Under the pieces are notes generated by a model, which saw only the letters and a list, made by a program, of their open reading frames with translations, did not search any database and was not told the origin of the DNA. 11,207 nucleotides of DNA, taken from positions 85,571 to 96,777 of the forward strand of contig DCTQ01000009.1 of assembly GCA_002329395.1 (NCBI GenBank), in the 5' to 3' direction. The translations under genes were made by a program, and so were the position numbers. How positions within the stretch are numbered: position 1 is the stretch's first letter; every line of letters begins with the position of its first letter. This DNA is from Candidatus Avelusimicrobium alvi. Its GTDB lineage: Bacteria; Elusimicrobiota; Elusimicrobia; Elusimicrobiales; Elusimicrobiaceae. Shown here piece by piece: positions 1-6,175 of this stretch.

Positions 1-449
1 GCGATTCTTCGGCCGCCGCCGTGGAATGGGCCAAGAAAAACGCCGAGCTTAACGGCGTGTCGGACACGGTGGTCTTCCACCGCGACGACGCCGAACGGCT
101 GCTTTCCGCTATGAAAAAAGGCGAACTGCCCGACCAGCCCGATATCGTGCTGTTGGATCCGCCGGCGTTTGTCAAAAGCCGCAAGGCGCTTCCGCAGGCC
201 GTGGGCTTATACGTCAAGCTCGTCAAAATGGCGCTGGAAGGCATTAAACCGGGCGGGTATTTGGCGTTTTCCACGTGCTCGCACCACATTTCGCGCGAAC
301 TGTTTGCGGATATTATCCGCCAGGGCGTCAGCAAATCCGGCCGCACGGCCGTGCTGGTGGAACTGCGCGGGCAGGCAAAGGACCATCCGATTTTAATCGG
401 TATGCCCGAAACGGAATACCTGCATTTTGCGCTGATTCAGCTGCGTTAG
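1..449 (+). CDS. rlmI: RlmI-like class I SAM-dependent 23S rRNA methyltransferase (5' end missing)
   Basis: The gene enters from the left edge; the open frame is read from base 3 and ends with TAG at 447-449, leaving about 148 residues. RlmI-family enzymes use S-adenosylmethionine to make 5-methylcytosine in 23S rRNA, in the cytoplasm. Seen here: an acidic-loop region (DSSAAAVEWAKKNAELNG) right at the edge, which binds the SAM ribose in this fold; the motif IV sequence LLDPPAF at about bases 156-173; and FSTCSHH near 268-288, where the Cys sits at the position of the catalytic Cys of m5C enzymes. The tail (KDHPILIGMPETEYLHFALIQL) is typical of the end of RlmI proteins. The N-terminal PUA domain and the SAM-binding glycine loop would lie outside the window. 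A GTG at 21 is in frame but is internal, not a start. A strong terminator follows, so this is the last gene of its transcript. The family is certain; the exact target base is inferred. Confidence 0.88.
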   Translation, partial: DSSAAAVEWAKKNAELNGVSDTVVFHRDDAERLLSAMKKGELPDQPDIVLLDPPAFVKSRKALPQAVGLYVKLVKMALEGIKPGGYLAFSTCSHHISRELFADIIRQGVSKSGRTAVLVELRGQAKDHPILIGMPETEYLHFALIQLR

Positions 450-466
450 TTTTTCGGCTGCATATA

Positions 467-501
467 AAACGCCCGGGGGCCAAACTCCCGGGTGTTTTTT
501 G
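467..501 (+). terminator. Rho-independent terminator after the rRNA methyltransferase
   Basis: An 11-bp stem pairs 467-477 with 487-497, with one G:U pair (471 with 493), a 9-nt loop and a T-run at 495-500. It starts 18 nt after the stop codon of the methyltransferase. Confidence 0.85.
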
Positions 502-514
502 TTTCGGCGCCGTA

Positions 515-544
515 TTGCTCCGCATTTTTCATTTATGGCATAAT
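515..544 (+). promoter_or_regulatory. Candidate sigma-70 type promoter for the exported protein at 580
   Basis: TTGCTC at 515-520 and CATAAT at 539-544 are separated by 18 bp, just after the preceding terminator and 36 bp before the start codon. Both boxes match the consensus only in part, so this is a reasonable but unproven assignment. Confidence 0.45.
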
Positions 545-579
545 GAAGAAAAGACATCTTACCGGGAGGTTTTCTTATT

Positions 580-1266
580 ATGCGTAAAAGTTTGCTTGTC
601 GTACTCACTTTTTTGCTGGCGGTTACAGGGGCGTTTGCCCAAAACGGGGCGGAGCGCCGCGCGGCGTACAACCGGCTGGAACAGGAGCGGCAGGAACTGC
701 TGGCGTGGGGAGGCCGGCATCCCGGGGCGCCCAGGCTGGTGGCGATGTACAAAAACAAAAAAGCGCGTGAAATCCGTGCGCGGCAGTACAAAGAATTTTT
801 TGATTTTAAGCGGCAGGAAATCGGCAGGTTTAAAGAAAGCCTGCGCCAGGACATTCGCCGCGCCAAAAACGTTCCGTTTGTTACGTTCAACGCGCTTCCG
901 GCTAAAAACCTGGCAATCATCGCCAAGAATAAAGAACTGTTGACGGATATTTTAAAAAACTACCCGGATAATGCGGTTACGCTGACGGACGCGTATTTAA
1001 CCAAATTGTTTCAGGAAGACGAAGGACTGGAGCGGCTGGTTCGCGCGTATGCGGCGTATTTGCACACGTATAACGCCAACCCCGCCGCGGCGGCTGATTT
1101 CTCGCCTTCCCAGCGCGAGCAGCTGACCGTGCTGCAGAAAAACGGCAACCGGGCGGCTTTGTATGCGTCTTTATCCCAGTTTTTCTCGGAGGCGGTAAAA
1201 CGGCAAAAAGAAAATCTGGCCCGGAAATACACCGCACACACGCTGAAAGCCGCTTTTTCCAAATAG
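580..1266 (+). CDS. Exported helical protein of unknown function (228 aa)
   Basis: I do not recognise the family. The start is ATG at 580 with a good Shine-Dalgarno (GGGAGGT, 564-570, 9 nt away). Residues 1-20 are a classical signal peptide: basic MRKS, a hydrophobic run, then AFA before a predicted cut ahead of Q21. There is no Cys at the cut, so it is not a lipoprotein. The mature part has no Cys and is rich in Arg, Lys, Glu and Ala. Residues 24-95 look like long amphipathic helices (many ExR/KxE patterns), followed by a less charged middle (97-115) and more helices to the end. The mature protein is therefore probably periplasmic or surface-associated and alpha-helical. It has its own promoter and terminator and so is monocistronic; its neighbours give no hint of function. 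It is similar in style (short, exported, helical) to the N-terminal halves of the two proteins at 4968 and 6176, but I see no convincing alignment with them. Confidence 0.8.
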   Translation: MRKSLLVVLTFLLAVTGAFAQNGAERRAAYNRLEQERQELLAWGGRHPGAPRLVAMYKNKKAREIRARQYKEFFDFKRQEIGRFKESLRQDIRRAKNVPFVTFNALPAKNLAIIAKNKELLTDILKNYPDNAVTLTDAYLTKLFQEDEGLERLVRAYAAYLHTYNANPAAAADFSPSQREQLTVLQKNGNRAALYASLSQFFSEAVKRQKENLARKYTAHTLKAAFSK

Positions 1267-1279
1267 CATTTGAAGCAGC

Positions 1280-1309
1280 AAAAAACCCCGCCATTCGGCG
1301 GGGTTTTTT
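1280..1309. terminator. Bidirectional terminator between the exported protein and tRNA-Phe
   Basis: CCCCGCC (1286-1292) and GGCGGGG (1297-1303) form a 7-bp GC stem with an ATTC loop. An A-run (1280-1285) and a T-run (1304-1309) flank it, so it works on both strands. It ends the gene at 580 on the plus strand and the tRNA transcript on the minus strand. Confidence 0.9.
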
Positions 1310-1332
1310 ATGGATAAAAAGCGATAAAGAAA

Positions 1333-1404
1333 TGCCGAGGGACAGGATCGAACTGTCGACACCCGGTTTTTCAGACCGGTGCTCTACCACTGAGCTACCT
1401 CGGC
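1333..1404 (-). tRNA. tRNA-Phe, anticodon GAA
   Basis: The complement strand folds as a complete 72-nt cloverleaf. The acceptor stem is GCCGAGG/CCTCGGC with discriminator A. The D arm is GCTC/GAGC, the anticodon stem CCGGT/ACCGG with loop CTGAAAA (anticodon GAA), the variable loop is 5 nt, and the T arm is GACAG/CTGTC with loop TTCGATC. All stems are fully paired. The 3' CCA is not encoded (the next bases are TTT), so it must be added after transcription. A promoter lies 11 bp upstream and a bidirectional terminator lies downstream. Confidence 0.97.
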
Positions 1405-1415
1405 ATTACCTAAAT

Positions 1416-1444
1416 ATCATACAAAATTTCAAAACCTTCGGCAA
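1416..1444 (-). promoter_or_regulatory. Promoter of tRNA-Phe
   Basis: On the minus strand, TTGCCG (1439-1444) and TATGAT (1416-1421) are separated by exactly 17 bp, and the mature tRNA begins 11 nt after the -10 box. Spacing and position fit a dedicated tRNA promoter. Confidence 0.7.
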
Positions 1445-1504
1445 TAAAAATCCGGTTTTCAGACGGCAAACCACACCGCCCCGGCGTTTTTGGCGTCGGA
1501 AAAA

Positions 1505-1975
1505 TTATAAAATGCTCCGGCGGACAAACTCCGCCGCAAAGCTTTCCAGGTACTGCCGGTCCGTCCCGTCAAACCGGGCGGGGAGCGGGGAATCTATATC
1601 CAGCACGCCCCATACCGCCGCCTCTTTTAAAAGGGGGATGACGATTTCGCTGTTAGACGCGGCGTCGCACGCGATATGCCCCGGAAATTGATGCACGTCC
1701 GCCACCACCAGGGTTTCTTTGCGCAGGGCCGCCGTACCGCATACGCCTTTGCCCAGCCCAATGCGTACGCACGCGGGTTTGCCCTGAAAGGGGCCCAATA
1801 CCAGTTCGCTTCCTTTGAGTATATAAAACCCCGCCCAGTTGAGGCCGGGCAGCCCGTGATACAGGGCCGCCGCCAGGTTGGCCATATTGGCCACCGGGTC
1901 GGTTTCCTTTTCCAAGAGGGCGCTTACCTGCGGCGCGAGTTCCCGGTACAAATGTGTTTTATCGGGCAAAATCAT
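1505..1975 (-). CDS. msrC: Free methionine-(R)-sulfoxide reductase (GAF domain, fRMsr/MsrC)
   Basis: This cytoplasmic enzyme reduces free methionine-R-sulfoxide with thioredoxin, repairing oxidised methionine. The protein is a single GAF domain of 156 aa, close to the usual length. It carries the family hallmarks NWAGFY (46-51), LGPFQGKPACVRI (60-72), GKGVCGTAA (75-83) and GHIACDAASNSE (99-110). Cys69, Cys79 and Cys103 have spacings of 10 and 24, the same as Cys84, Cys94 and Cys118 of the E. coli enzyme, so both the catalytic and resolving cysteines are present. I chose ATG at 1975 because the protein then begins like its relatives. An in-frame TTG at 1993 with AAAAGG close upstream would add six residues. 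A TACAAT box (1984-1989) lies so close to the ATG that a leaderless message is possible, but no good -35 pairs with it. No clear terminator was found before the downstream tRNA. Confidence 0.93.
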   Translation of the reverse strand: MILPDKTHLYRELAPQVSALLEKETDPVANMANLAAALYHGLPGLNWAGFYILKGSELVLGPFQGKPACVRIGLGKGVCGTAALRKETLVVADVHQFPGHIACDAASNSEIVIPLLKEAAVWGVLDIDSPLPARFDGTDRQYLESFAAEFVRRSIL

Positions 1976-2011
1976 ATATGCGTATTGTAGCAAAAAACCT
2001 TTTCGGATGAG

Positions 2012-2041
2012 TTGTACTTTTGCCGTTAAAAGAAATATACT
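2012..2041 (+). promoter_or_regulatory. Promoter of the 2-oxoacid:ferredoxin oxidoreductase operon
   Basis: TTGTAC (2012-2017) and TATACT (2036-2041) are 18 bp apart, leaving a leader of about 40 nt before the first start codon. It is the only good promoter seen ahead of the four co-directional genes, and it is divergent from the fRMsr gene. Confidence 0.6.
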
Positions 2042-2087
2042 TTATATATGGGTTTACCGGTTATACCCCCGGACCCACAGGAGAATT

Positions 2088-2294
2088 ATGCCAAGAATTG
2101 AAGTGGACGCCAACAAGTGTAAAGCCTGTTACCTGTGCGTCAATGCCTGCCCGAAGAAATGTTTGGGCAAATCCAAAACCATCAGCAAGAAAGGGTATTT
2201 CCCCGCTGAGATGGAACATCCCGAAAATTGTATCGGCTGCGCCATGTGCTATATGATGTGCCCCGATATTGCCATCACCGTGATTAAAGAATAA
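2088..2294 (+). CDS. 2-oxoacid:ferredoxin oxidoreductase, delta (2x[4Fe-4S] ferredoxin) subunit
   Basis: A 68-aa ferredoxin that would take electrons from the thiamine-diphosphate site of the complex and pass them to free ferredoxin. It has two complete cluster motifs of the CxxCxxCxxxCP type: Cys11, 14, 17, 21 and Cys48, 51, 54, 58. An extra Cys25 follows the first. The start is ATG at 2088, with AGGAG at 2079-2083; the frame is open far upstream, but those codons overlap the promoter and the fRMsr gene and are not used. It is the first gene of a four-gene operon, with 20 nt to the alpha gene. The position of delta ahead of alpha, beta and gamma matches Vor/Kor-type clusters. Confidence 0.93.
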   Translation: MPRIEVDANKCKACYLCVNACPKKCLGKSKTISKKGYFPAEMEHPENCIGCAMCYMMCPDIAITVIKE

Positions 2295-2314
2295 CGATTT
2301 AAGGACTTTTACCT

Positions 2315-3478
2315 ATGACCGAAAAAACATTAAGAAAGGGCAACGAAGCTTTGGCCGAAGGCGCTATCCGCGCCGGGGCGCGTTTCTTTGCCGGATATCC
2401 TATTACTCCGCAGAACGAGGTGCCTGAATATATGTCCGCCTTTATGGCCGACGCGGGCGGCGCGTTCGTGCAGGCCGAGAGCGAAGTGGCCGCCGTTAAT
2501 ATGGTTTACGGCGCCGCCGCCACCGGCACGCGCAGCATGACTTCTTCGTCTTCCCCGGGCATCAGCCTTAAGCAGGAAGGAATTACCTATCTGGCCAGCG
2601 CGGATTTGCCGTGCTTAATCGTCAACGTGATGCGCGGCGGGCCCGGTTTGGGCAGCATCGCCGGCGCGCAGGGGGACTATTTCCAGGCTACCCGCGGCGG
2701 CGGCAACGGGGACTATCACGTCATCGTGCTGGCGCCGAACTCGGTGGAAGAGCTGGGCAATTTCCCCAAGCTGGGTTTTGAGCTGGCCGAAAAATACCGT
2801 ATGCCCTGCATGATTCTGGCCGACGGCATTTTGGGGCAGATGATGGAAAGTATGGCTTTTAATTTTGACCCCGTGGACCCCAACACCCTGGGCAAGTTTG
2901 ACTGGGCGGTGGACATCCACAAAAACGGTCGCGCCAAAAACAATGTTTTTTCCTATAAAGGCGACAACCTGATTGCCGACGTGGTGGAGCGTTCCAAACG
3001 CTACGGACTGATTGAAAAAACCGAACCCCGCTGGGAAGAACGCGACGCCGAAGACTGCGACGTGCTGCTGGTGGCGTACGGTCTTTCGTCCCGCGCGTGC
3101 CTGGAAGCCGTGAACAAAGCCAAAGAAGAGGGGGTAAAAGTCGGGCTGTTCCGCCCGATTACCCTGTGGCCGTTCCCGTCCAGACGCCTGGCCGAACTGG
3201 CCGCGAAAGCCAAGGGCGTGCTCAGCGTGGAGCAGAGCCTGGGCCAGCTGGTGCAGGACGTGAAACTGGCCGTCAACGGCCGGACGCCCGTCTATTTAAA
3301 CGCTTACCCCGCCGGCGGCCAACCGGACGGAGCCAGCATCCTGACCGCCGTGCATTCCATTTTAAACGGCGGCAAAGAAGGCCTGTTTGATTTGCAGGAA
3401 CACGCCGAAGGGTTCGTTTATGAATGCAAGCGCGACAGCCGGCTTGGCATCCAGGGCGACCTGAAAGGAGGCAAATAA
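2315..3478 (+). CDS. vorB: 2-oxoacid:ferredoxin oxidoreductase alpha subunit (VorB type)
   Basis: Alpha subunit of a CoA-dependent oxidoreductase that turns a 2-oxoacid (in VorB enzymes typically 3-methyl-2-oxobutanoate, from valine) into acyl-CoA, CO2 and reduced ferredoxin. At 387 aa it has the usual length. Residues 1-180 are the pyrimidine-binding domain: GNEALAEGAIRAG (9-21), GYPITPQNEVPEYM (27-40), QAESEVAAVNMVYGAA (53-68), TSSSSPGISLKQEG (76-89) and NVMRGGPGLG (104-113). Residues from about 250 form the transketolase C-terminal domain (VLLVAYGLSSRA, GLFRPITLWPFP). The run from GYPITP to RGGPGLG resembles VorB more than PorA or KorA, but substrate choice cannot be settled from sequence. 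The start is ATG at 2315 with AAGGA at 2301-2305. The next gene starts 4 nt after the stop. Confidence 0.93.
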   Translation: MTEKTLRKGNEALAEGAIRAGARFFAGYPITPQNEVPEYMSAFMADAGGAFVQAESEVAAVNMVYGAAATGTRSMTSSSSPGISLKQEGITYLASADLPCLIVNVMRGGPGLGSIAGAQGDYFQATRGGGNGDYHVIVLAPNSVEELGNFPKLGFELAEKYRMPCMILADGILGQMMESMAFNFDPVDPNTLGKFDWAVDIHKNGRAKNNVFSYKGDNLIADVVERSKRYGLIEKTEPRWEERDAEDCDVLLVAYGLSSRACLEAVNKAKEEGVKVGLFRPITLWPFPSRRLAELAAKAKGVLSVEQSLGQLVQDVKLAVNGRTPVYLNAYPAGGQPDGASILTAVHSILNGGKEGLFDLQEHAEGFVYECKRDSRLGIQGDLKGGK

Positions 3479-3482
3479 ATTT

Positions 3483-4226
3483 ATGACCATTATCGCCAAA
3501 AAACCCGCCAGCCTGACCGATACGCCGATGCACTACTGCCCCGGCTGCGGCCACGGCATTGTGCACCGCCTGATGGGCGAAGCGTTTGACGAGCTGAACA
3601 TCGCCGACCGCGTAATCGGCGTAGCCCCCGTGGGCTGCGCGGTGTTTGCAGACTCTTACTTTGCCTGCGACATGGTGCAGGGCGCGCACGGACGCGGCCC
3701 CGCCATCGCCACGGGCGTCAAACGCTGCAAACCCGAAGCCGTGGTATTTTCGTACCAGGGCGACGGGGACCTCGCTTCCATCGGTATGGCCGAAATCGTT
3801 CACGCCGCCGTGCGCAGCGAGAACATCACCGTTATTTTCATCAACAACGCCATTTACGGTATGACCGGCGGCCAAATGGCGCCGACCACGCTGGTCGGCC
3901 AGGTGGCCACCACTGCCCCCAAAGGGCGCGACCCGAAACTTCAGGGCTGGCCGATTAATATGTGCGAAATGCTTGCGCAAATTACCGGCGCCAAATACTT
4001 GGCCCGCGTGGCCGTGGACTGCCCCCAAAACGTGATGAAGGCGAAAAAGGCCATCAAAAAAGCGTTTGAAAACCAAGTAAAGGGAGTCGGGTTTTCTATG
4101 GTGGAAGTGCTTTCGCAGTGCCCGACCAACTGGCACGCGAGTGTGCCGCAGTCGCTGGAGTTTGTGCGCACGCAGATGATGCCGCAGTATCCGCTGGGCG
4201 TCTTTAAAGACGAGGGGGCGAACTAA
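3483..4226 (+). CDS. 2-oxoacid:ferredoxin oxidoreductase beta subunit (thiamine diphosphate-binding)
   Basis: The 247-aa beta subunit binds thiamine diphosphate and Mg and houses the active site together with alpha. Visible motifs: YCPGCGHG (18-25) at the N-terminus, GVAPVGCAVF (46-55), QGAHGRGPAIATGVK (66-80), and the thiamine diphosphate motif running from GDGD (93-96) to NN (121-122), then IYGMTGGQMAPTT. The length is typical of KorB/VorA-type beta subunits that lack the longer C-terminal tail. AAAGGAGG (3464-3471), inside the end of alpha, serves as the ribosome site. Its stop overlaps the gamma start by one base (TAATG), which argues for translational coupling and equal amounts of the two chains. 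Confidence 0.93.
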   Translation: MTIIAKKPASLTDTPMHYCPGCGHGIVHRLMGEAFDELNIADRVIGVAPVGCAVFADSYFACDMVQGAHGRGPAIATGVKRCKPEAVVFSYQGDGDLASIGMAEIVHAAVRSENITVIFINNAIYGMTGGQMAPTTLVGQVATTAPKGRDPKLQGWPINMCEMLAQITGAKYLARVAVDCPQNVMKAKKAIKKAFENQVKGVGFSMVEVLSQCPTNWHASVPQSLEFVRTQMMPQYPLGVFKDEGAN

Positions 4227-4762
4227 TGTACCAGGGTATCAGAATCGCCGGATTCGGCGGACAGGGCGTTATTTCCGCGGGCATTTTGCTCGCGCAGGCC
4301 GGTGTGGAAAACAAAAAGAACGCCAGCTGGCTGCCTTCTTACGGGCCGGAAATGCGCGGCGGCACGGCCAACTGCTCGGTCGTGGTGTCGGACGGGGAAG
4401 TGTATACGCCCATCGTATCCGCGCCCGATACGGTCATCGTGATGAACGAGCCTTCTTTGCCTAAGTTTGAGCCGATTATTAAAAAAGGCGGACTGTTGAT
4501 TATTAACAGCTCGCTGGTAAATTCCCGCCCGGCGCGTACGGATATTACGACGGTATGCGTGCCGTGCAACCAAATTGCCGAGGGGCTGGGAATGGACCGC
4601 ATTGCCAACCTGGTGGCATTGGGTGCGTTTATTAAATTAACGGGTGCGGTAACGCTGGAAAGCGTGGAGCATGCGATGAAGAAAGTGTACAAGCGCGCGA
4701 AACCGGAAATGCTGGAGCTGAATAAACAAGCGTTGCAAGCCGGTTACGACGCAGTGAAGTAA
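4226..4762 (+). CDS. 2-oxoacid:ferredoxin oxidoreductase gamma subunit
   Basis: A 178-aa catalytic-chain partner of the oxidoreductase, of the pyruvate/ketoisovalerate oxidoreductase gamma family. It starts with the family signature IRIAGFGGQGV (5-15) and has SYGPEMRGGTANC (38-50), which belongs to the CoA-handling domain. The start is ATG at 4226, overlapping the beta stop by one base, with GAGGGGG at 4212-4218 as ribosome site. It is the last gene of the operon. The last 12 codons have an imperfect copy about 111 bp downstream (4836-4870). Confidence 0.93.
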   Translation: MYQGIRIAGFGGQGVISAGILLAQAGVENKKNASWLPSYGPEMRGGTANCSVVVSDGEVYTPIVSAPDTVIVMNEPSLPKFEPIIKKGGLLIINSSLVNSRPARTDITTVCVPCNQIAEGLGMDRIANLVALGAFIKLTGAVTLESVEHAMKKVYKRAKPEMLELNKQALQAGYDAVK

Positions 4763-4788
4763 GCGCGCCGCAACATACAGGCAAATTT

Positions 4789-4822
4789 AATCCCCGGGAA
4801 GCGAGAGCGGCCCGGGGATTTT
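4789..4822 (+). terminator. First terminator after the oxidoreductase operon
   Basis: A 10-bp stem pairs AATCCCCGGG (4789-4798) with CCCGGGGATT (4811-4820) around a 12-nt loop. The following T-run is short (TTTT then AATG), so it may be leaky, which would explain a second terminator 50 bp on. Confidence 0.7.
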
Positions 4823-4835
4823 AATGCCTATACAC

Positions 4836-4870
4836 AAAAAGCGTTGCAGGCCGGTTGCGGCATACGAAAG
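4836..4870 (+). pseudogene. Remnant copy of the 3' end of the gamma-subunit gene
   Basis: Bases 4839-4861 match 4728-4750 at 20 of 23 positions, and the three differences are all purine transitions. Translated in the matching frame it reads KALQAGCGIRK, against KQALQAGYDAVK at the end of gamma. It lies between the two terminators and has no start, so it is a non-coding leftover of a local duplication about 111 bp apart. Confidence 0.55.
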
Positions 4871-4872
4871 CC

Positions 4873-4902
4873 AAAAGGCCCATCCTCCGGATGGGTCTTT
4901 TT
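4873..4902 (+). terminator. Second terminator after the oxidoreductase operon
   Basis: A 13-bp stem (4873-4885 with 4889-4901, one G:U pair) with a 3-nt loop, ending in a T-run at 4898-4902. Its right arm and downstream flank (4889-4911, 23 nt) recur exactly at 6099-6121, ahead of the second paralogue. Confidence 0.85.
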
Positions 4903-4906
4903 GCTC

Positions 4907-4935
4907 TTGTGCCGCTGTCGGTAAAGAGGTATGTT
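4907..4935 (+). promoter_or_regulatory. Weak candidate promoter for the exported receiver-domain protein at 4968
   Basis: TTGTGC (4907-4912) and TATGTT (4930-4935) are 17 bp apart, starting inside the flank of the preceding terminator. The matches are partial; the position, 33 bp before the start codon, is right. Confidence 0.35.
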
Positions 4936-4967
4936 ACAGATAGGCCTTATATCGTAAAGGAAAATAT

Positions 4968-6056
4968 ATGAAAAAACTACCTGTTGTGTTGTGTGCTTTG
5001 TTTGTGCTGTCTGCAGGACCGGCTTTTGCGCAAAAAGGGTTGGTAACGGCCACCCGCGCTCTTCGGCAAGGCTTTATCGGCGTTCCCAAAGCGTTGGTTA
5101 AAGTAAATGCCCGCGGTTTTTTTGCCGTTTCCAAACCGTTTTCCGCTCAGGCGTTTAAAACGCCGGACGCGGTACGGCTTTCTGCGGTAAATCTTGGCGT
5201 ACGGGAAAGTTTGCGTGTGTCCGCCCAATACCAGGCTCATTTAAAGAAATTTTTAGAAATCAAAAAAGAAATGGATATTTTCTTGGGGTATCAGAAATTG
5301 GAACCTCAGCATATAAGTGCTTTTGAAGTGCATTCCCGGATGAATGATCTGGCGCAGGCCGAAAAAGAATTGGCGGCGATGGAGCGCATTGTGGGGCCGA
5401 AGGATGCGGGGATTCACTTGGGCCGGTCGTATCTTTATCAGGCGCGGATGGCGCTTCAGCCTAATTATGCCAGCCTTTATTCCAAGACAGAGGAAAAACC
5501 AACCAATTCCCTTCGTTCTTTTAATGCGGATCAGTTTTTATTAAAAGACCCGGACGGCACTTCTTTAACGATGAAGGATACTTCCCCCGGCTCGGACGGA
5601 TTTATTCGGGCGCGGCAGATGGCCGCCGAACTGCCGGAGATGACAATCGCCGTATTAAACGACGACCCGGAAATTTTGGAATGGGCGAGCGATTGGAACG
5701 CCCGGGGATTTTTCGGAGCCGGCAGCCGTATGAGAATCTTTAACTCGCTGGAACGGTTTATGGATATTGTAAAGGATATTAAGTATGACGTGGTGCTGAT
5801 TGATTATGTGCTGGAGGACGGGGTCAGCCTGGCGGCGGTAGACTGTATTCGCCAGACGGGAGCCTCCACCGTGATTTTGCTCAACAGCGCGCTGATGGAT
5901 AACGAAGTCCCTGCGGAAAAACTGTTTGAGCGCGGCGCGGACGGATTCGTTTCTTCCGTGGGGTTCCGTGCCGACAACGGCGGCGCGCGCATCGCCAACG
6001 CACTCTATAATTATATGCAAATCCACGGCCGTGCCGCCCTTACCCCGCATAGCTGA
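4968..6056 (+). CDS. Exported protein with C-terminal CheY-like receiver domain, paralogue 1
   Basis: No characterised family recognised. Start ATG at 4968, AAAGGA at 4956-4961. Residues 1-21 form a signal peptide (MKKLPVVLCA, hydrophobic core, AFA cut before Q22; no lipobox). Residues 65-175 look helical and charged (for example KKFLEIKKEMDIFLGYQ, 93-109). Residues 226-352 read as a receiver domain: VLNDDPEIL (229-237) gives the acidic pair D232/D233, the strand VVLIDY gives the acceptor D279, LLNSAL gives S307 at the Ser/Thr position, and RGADGFVSS (322-330) ends the fold. Spacings from the acidic pair to the Asp (46), on to the Ser (28) and then to residue 330 (23) are close to CheY (44, 30, 22). 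The conserved Lys is Ser330 here and its following Pro is Val. Receiver domains are normally cytoplasmic, so the signal peptide is the oddity. It may be a ligand-binding or structural relic rather than a phosphorylated switch. Forms a tandem pair with the gene at 6176. Confidence 0.82.
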   Translation: MKKLPVVLCALFVLSAGPAFAQKGLVTATRALRQGFIGVPKALVKVNARGFFAVSKPFSAQAFKTPDAVRLSAVNLGVRESLRVSAQYQAHLKKFLEIKKEMDIFLGYQKLEPQHISAFEVHSRMNDLAQAEKELAAMERIVGPKDAGIHLGRSYLYQARMALQPNYASLYSKTEEKPTNSLRSFNADQFLLKDPDGTSLTMKDTSPGSDGFIRARQMAAELPEMTIAVLNDDPEILEWASDWNARGFFGAGSRMRIFNSLERFMDIVKDIKYDVVLIDYVLEDGVSLAAVDCIRQTGASTVILLNSALMDNEVPAEKLFERGADGFVSSVGFRADNGGARIANALYNYMQIHGRAALTPHS

Positions 6057-6085
6057 CGTGAGGATTTGCCGGGTTTAGCGCAAAC

Positions 6086-6112
6086 AGACCCATATGGCGG
6101 ATGGGTCTTTTT
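6086..6112 (+). terminator. Terminator between the two receiver-domain paralogues
   Basis: AGACCCAT (6086-6093) pairs with ATGGGTCT (6101-6108) around a 7-nt loop, followed by T's to 6112. The right arm and flank repeat those of the terminator at 4873-4902. It makes the two paralogues separate transcription units. Confidence 0.82.
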
Positions 6113-6121
6113 GCTCTTGTG
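6099..6121 (+). repeat. 23-bp direct repeat (partner at 4889-4911) marking the tandem duplication
   Basis: The 23 bases are identical to 4889-4911, 1,210 bp apart; the start codons of the two paralogues are 1,208 bp apart. The repeat covers the right arm and T-run of a terminator. This indicates that the duplicated unit was terminator plus gene. Confidence 0.75.
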
Positions 6122-6133
6122 AAAAGGCATATA

Positions 6134-6158
6134 AAAAGTTAATTTATAAGTAACTTTT
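6134..6158 (+). promoter_or_regulatory. Inverted repeat over a candidate -10 box ahead of paralogue 2
   Basis: AAAAGTTA (6134-6141) and TAACTTTT (6151-6158) are perfect 8-bp arms with a 9-nt AT-rich spacer. TATAAG (6145-6150) or TAATTT (6140-6145, 17 bp after TTGTGA at 6117-6122) could be the -10 box. There is no T-run, so it is more like an operator than a terminator. Paralogue 1 has no such repeat. Confidence 0.4.
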
Positions 6159-6175
6159 AGCTGAGGGATAGGTGT

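Noticed and set aside
393..926. Long open frame on the minus strand opposite the exported protein gene
   Set aside because: It crosses the terminator at 467-501 and is a shadow of the plus-strand gene, which has a signal peptide, ribosome site and promoter.
1483..1500. CCGGCG/CGTCGG hairpin after the fRMsr gene as its terminator
   Set aside because: Six pairs with a wobble and no T-run on the minus strand.
1878..2087. In-frame extension of the ferredoxin gene upstream of 2088
   Set aside because: It overlaps the promoter and the opposite-strand fRMsr gene; the ATG at 2088 has a good ribosome site and gives a normal-length ferredoxin.
3273..4136. 287-codon open frame on the minus strand
   Set aside because: It lies opposite the clearly assigned alpha and beta subunits and has His/Arg/Gly-rich composition typical of antisense frames in GC-rich genes.
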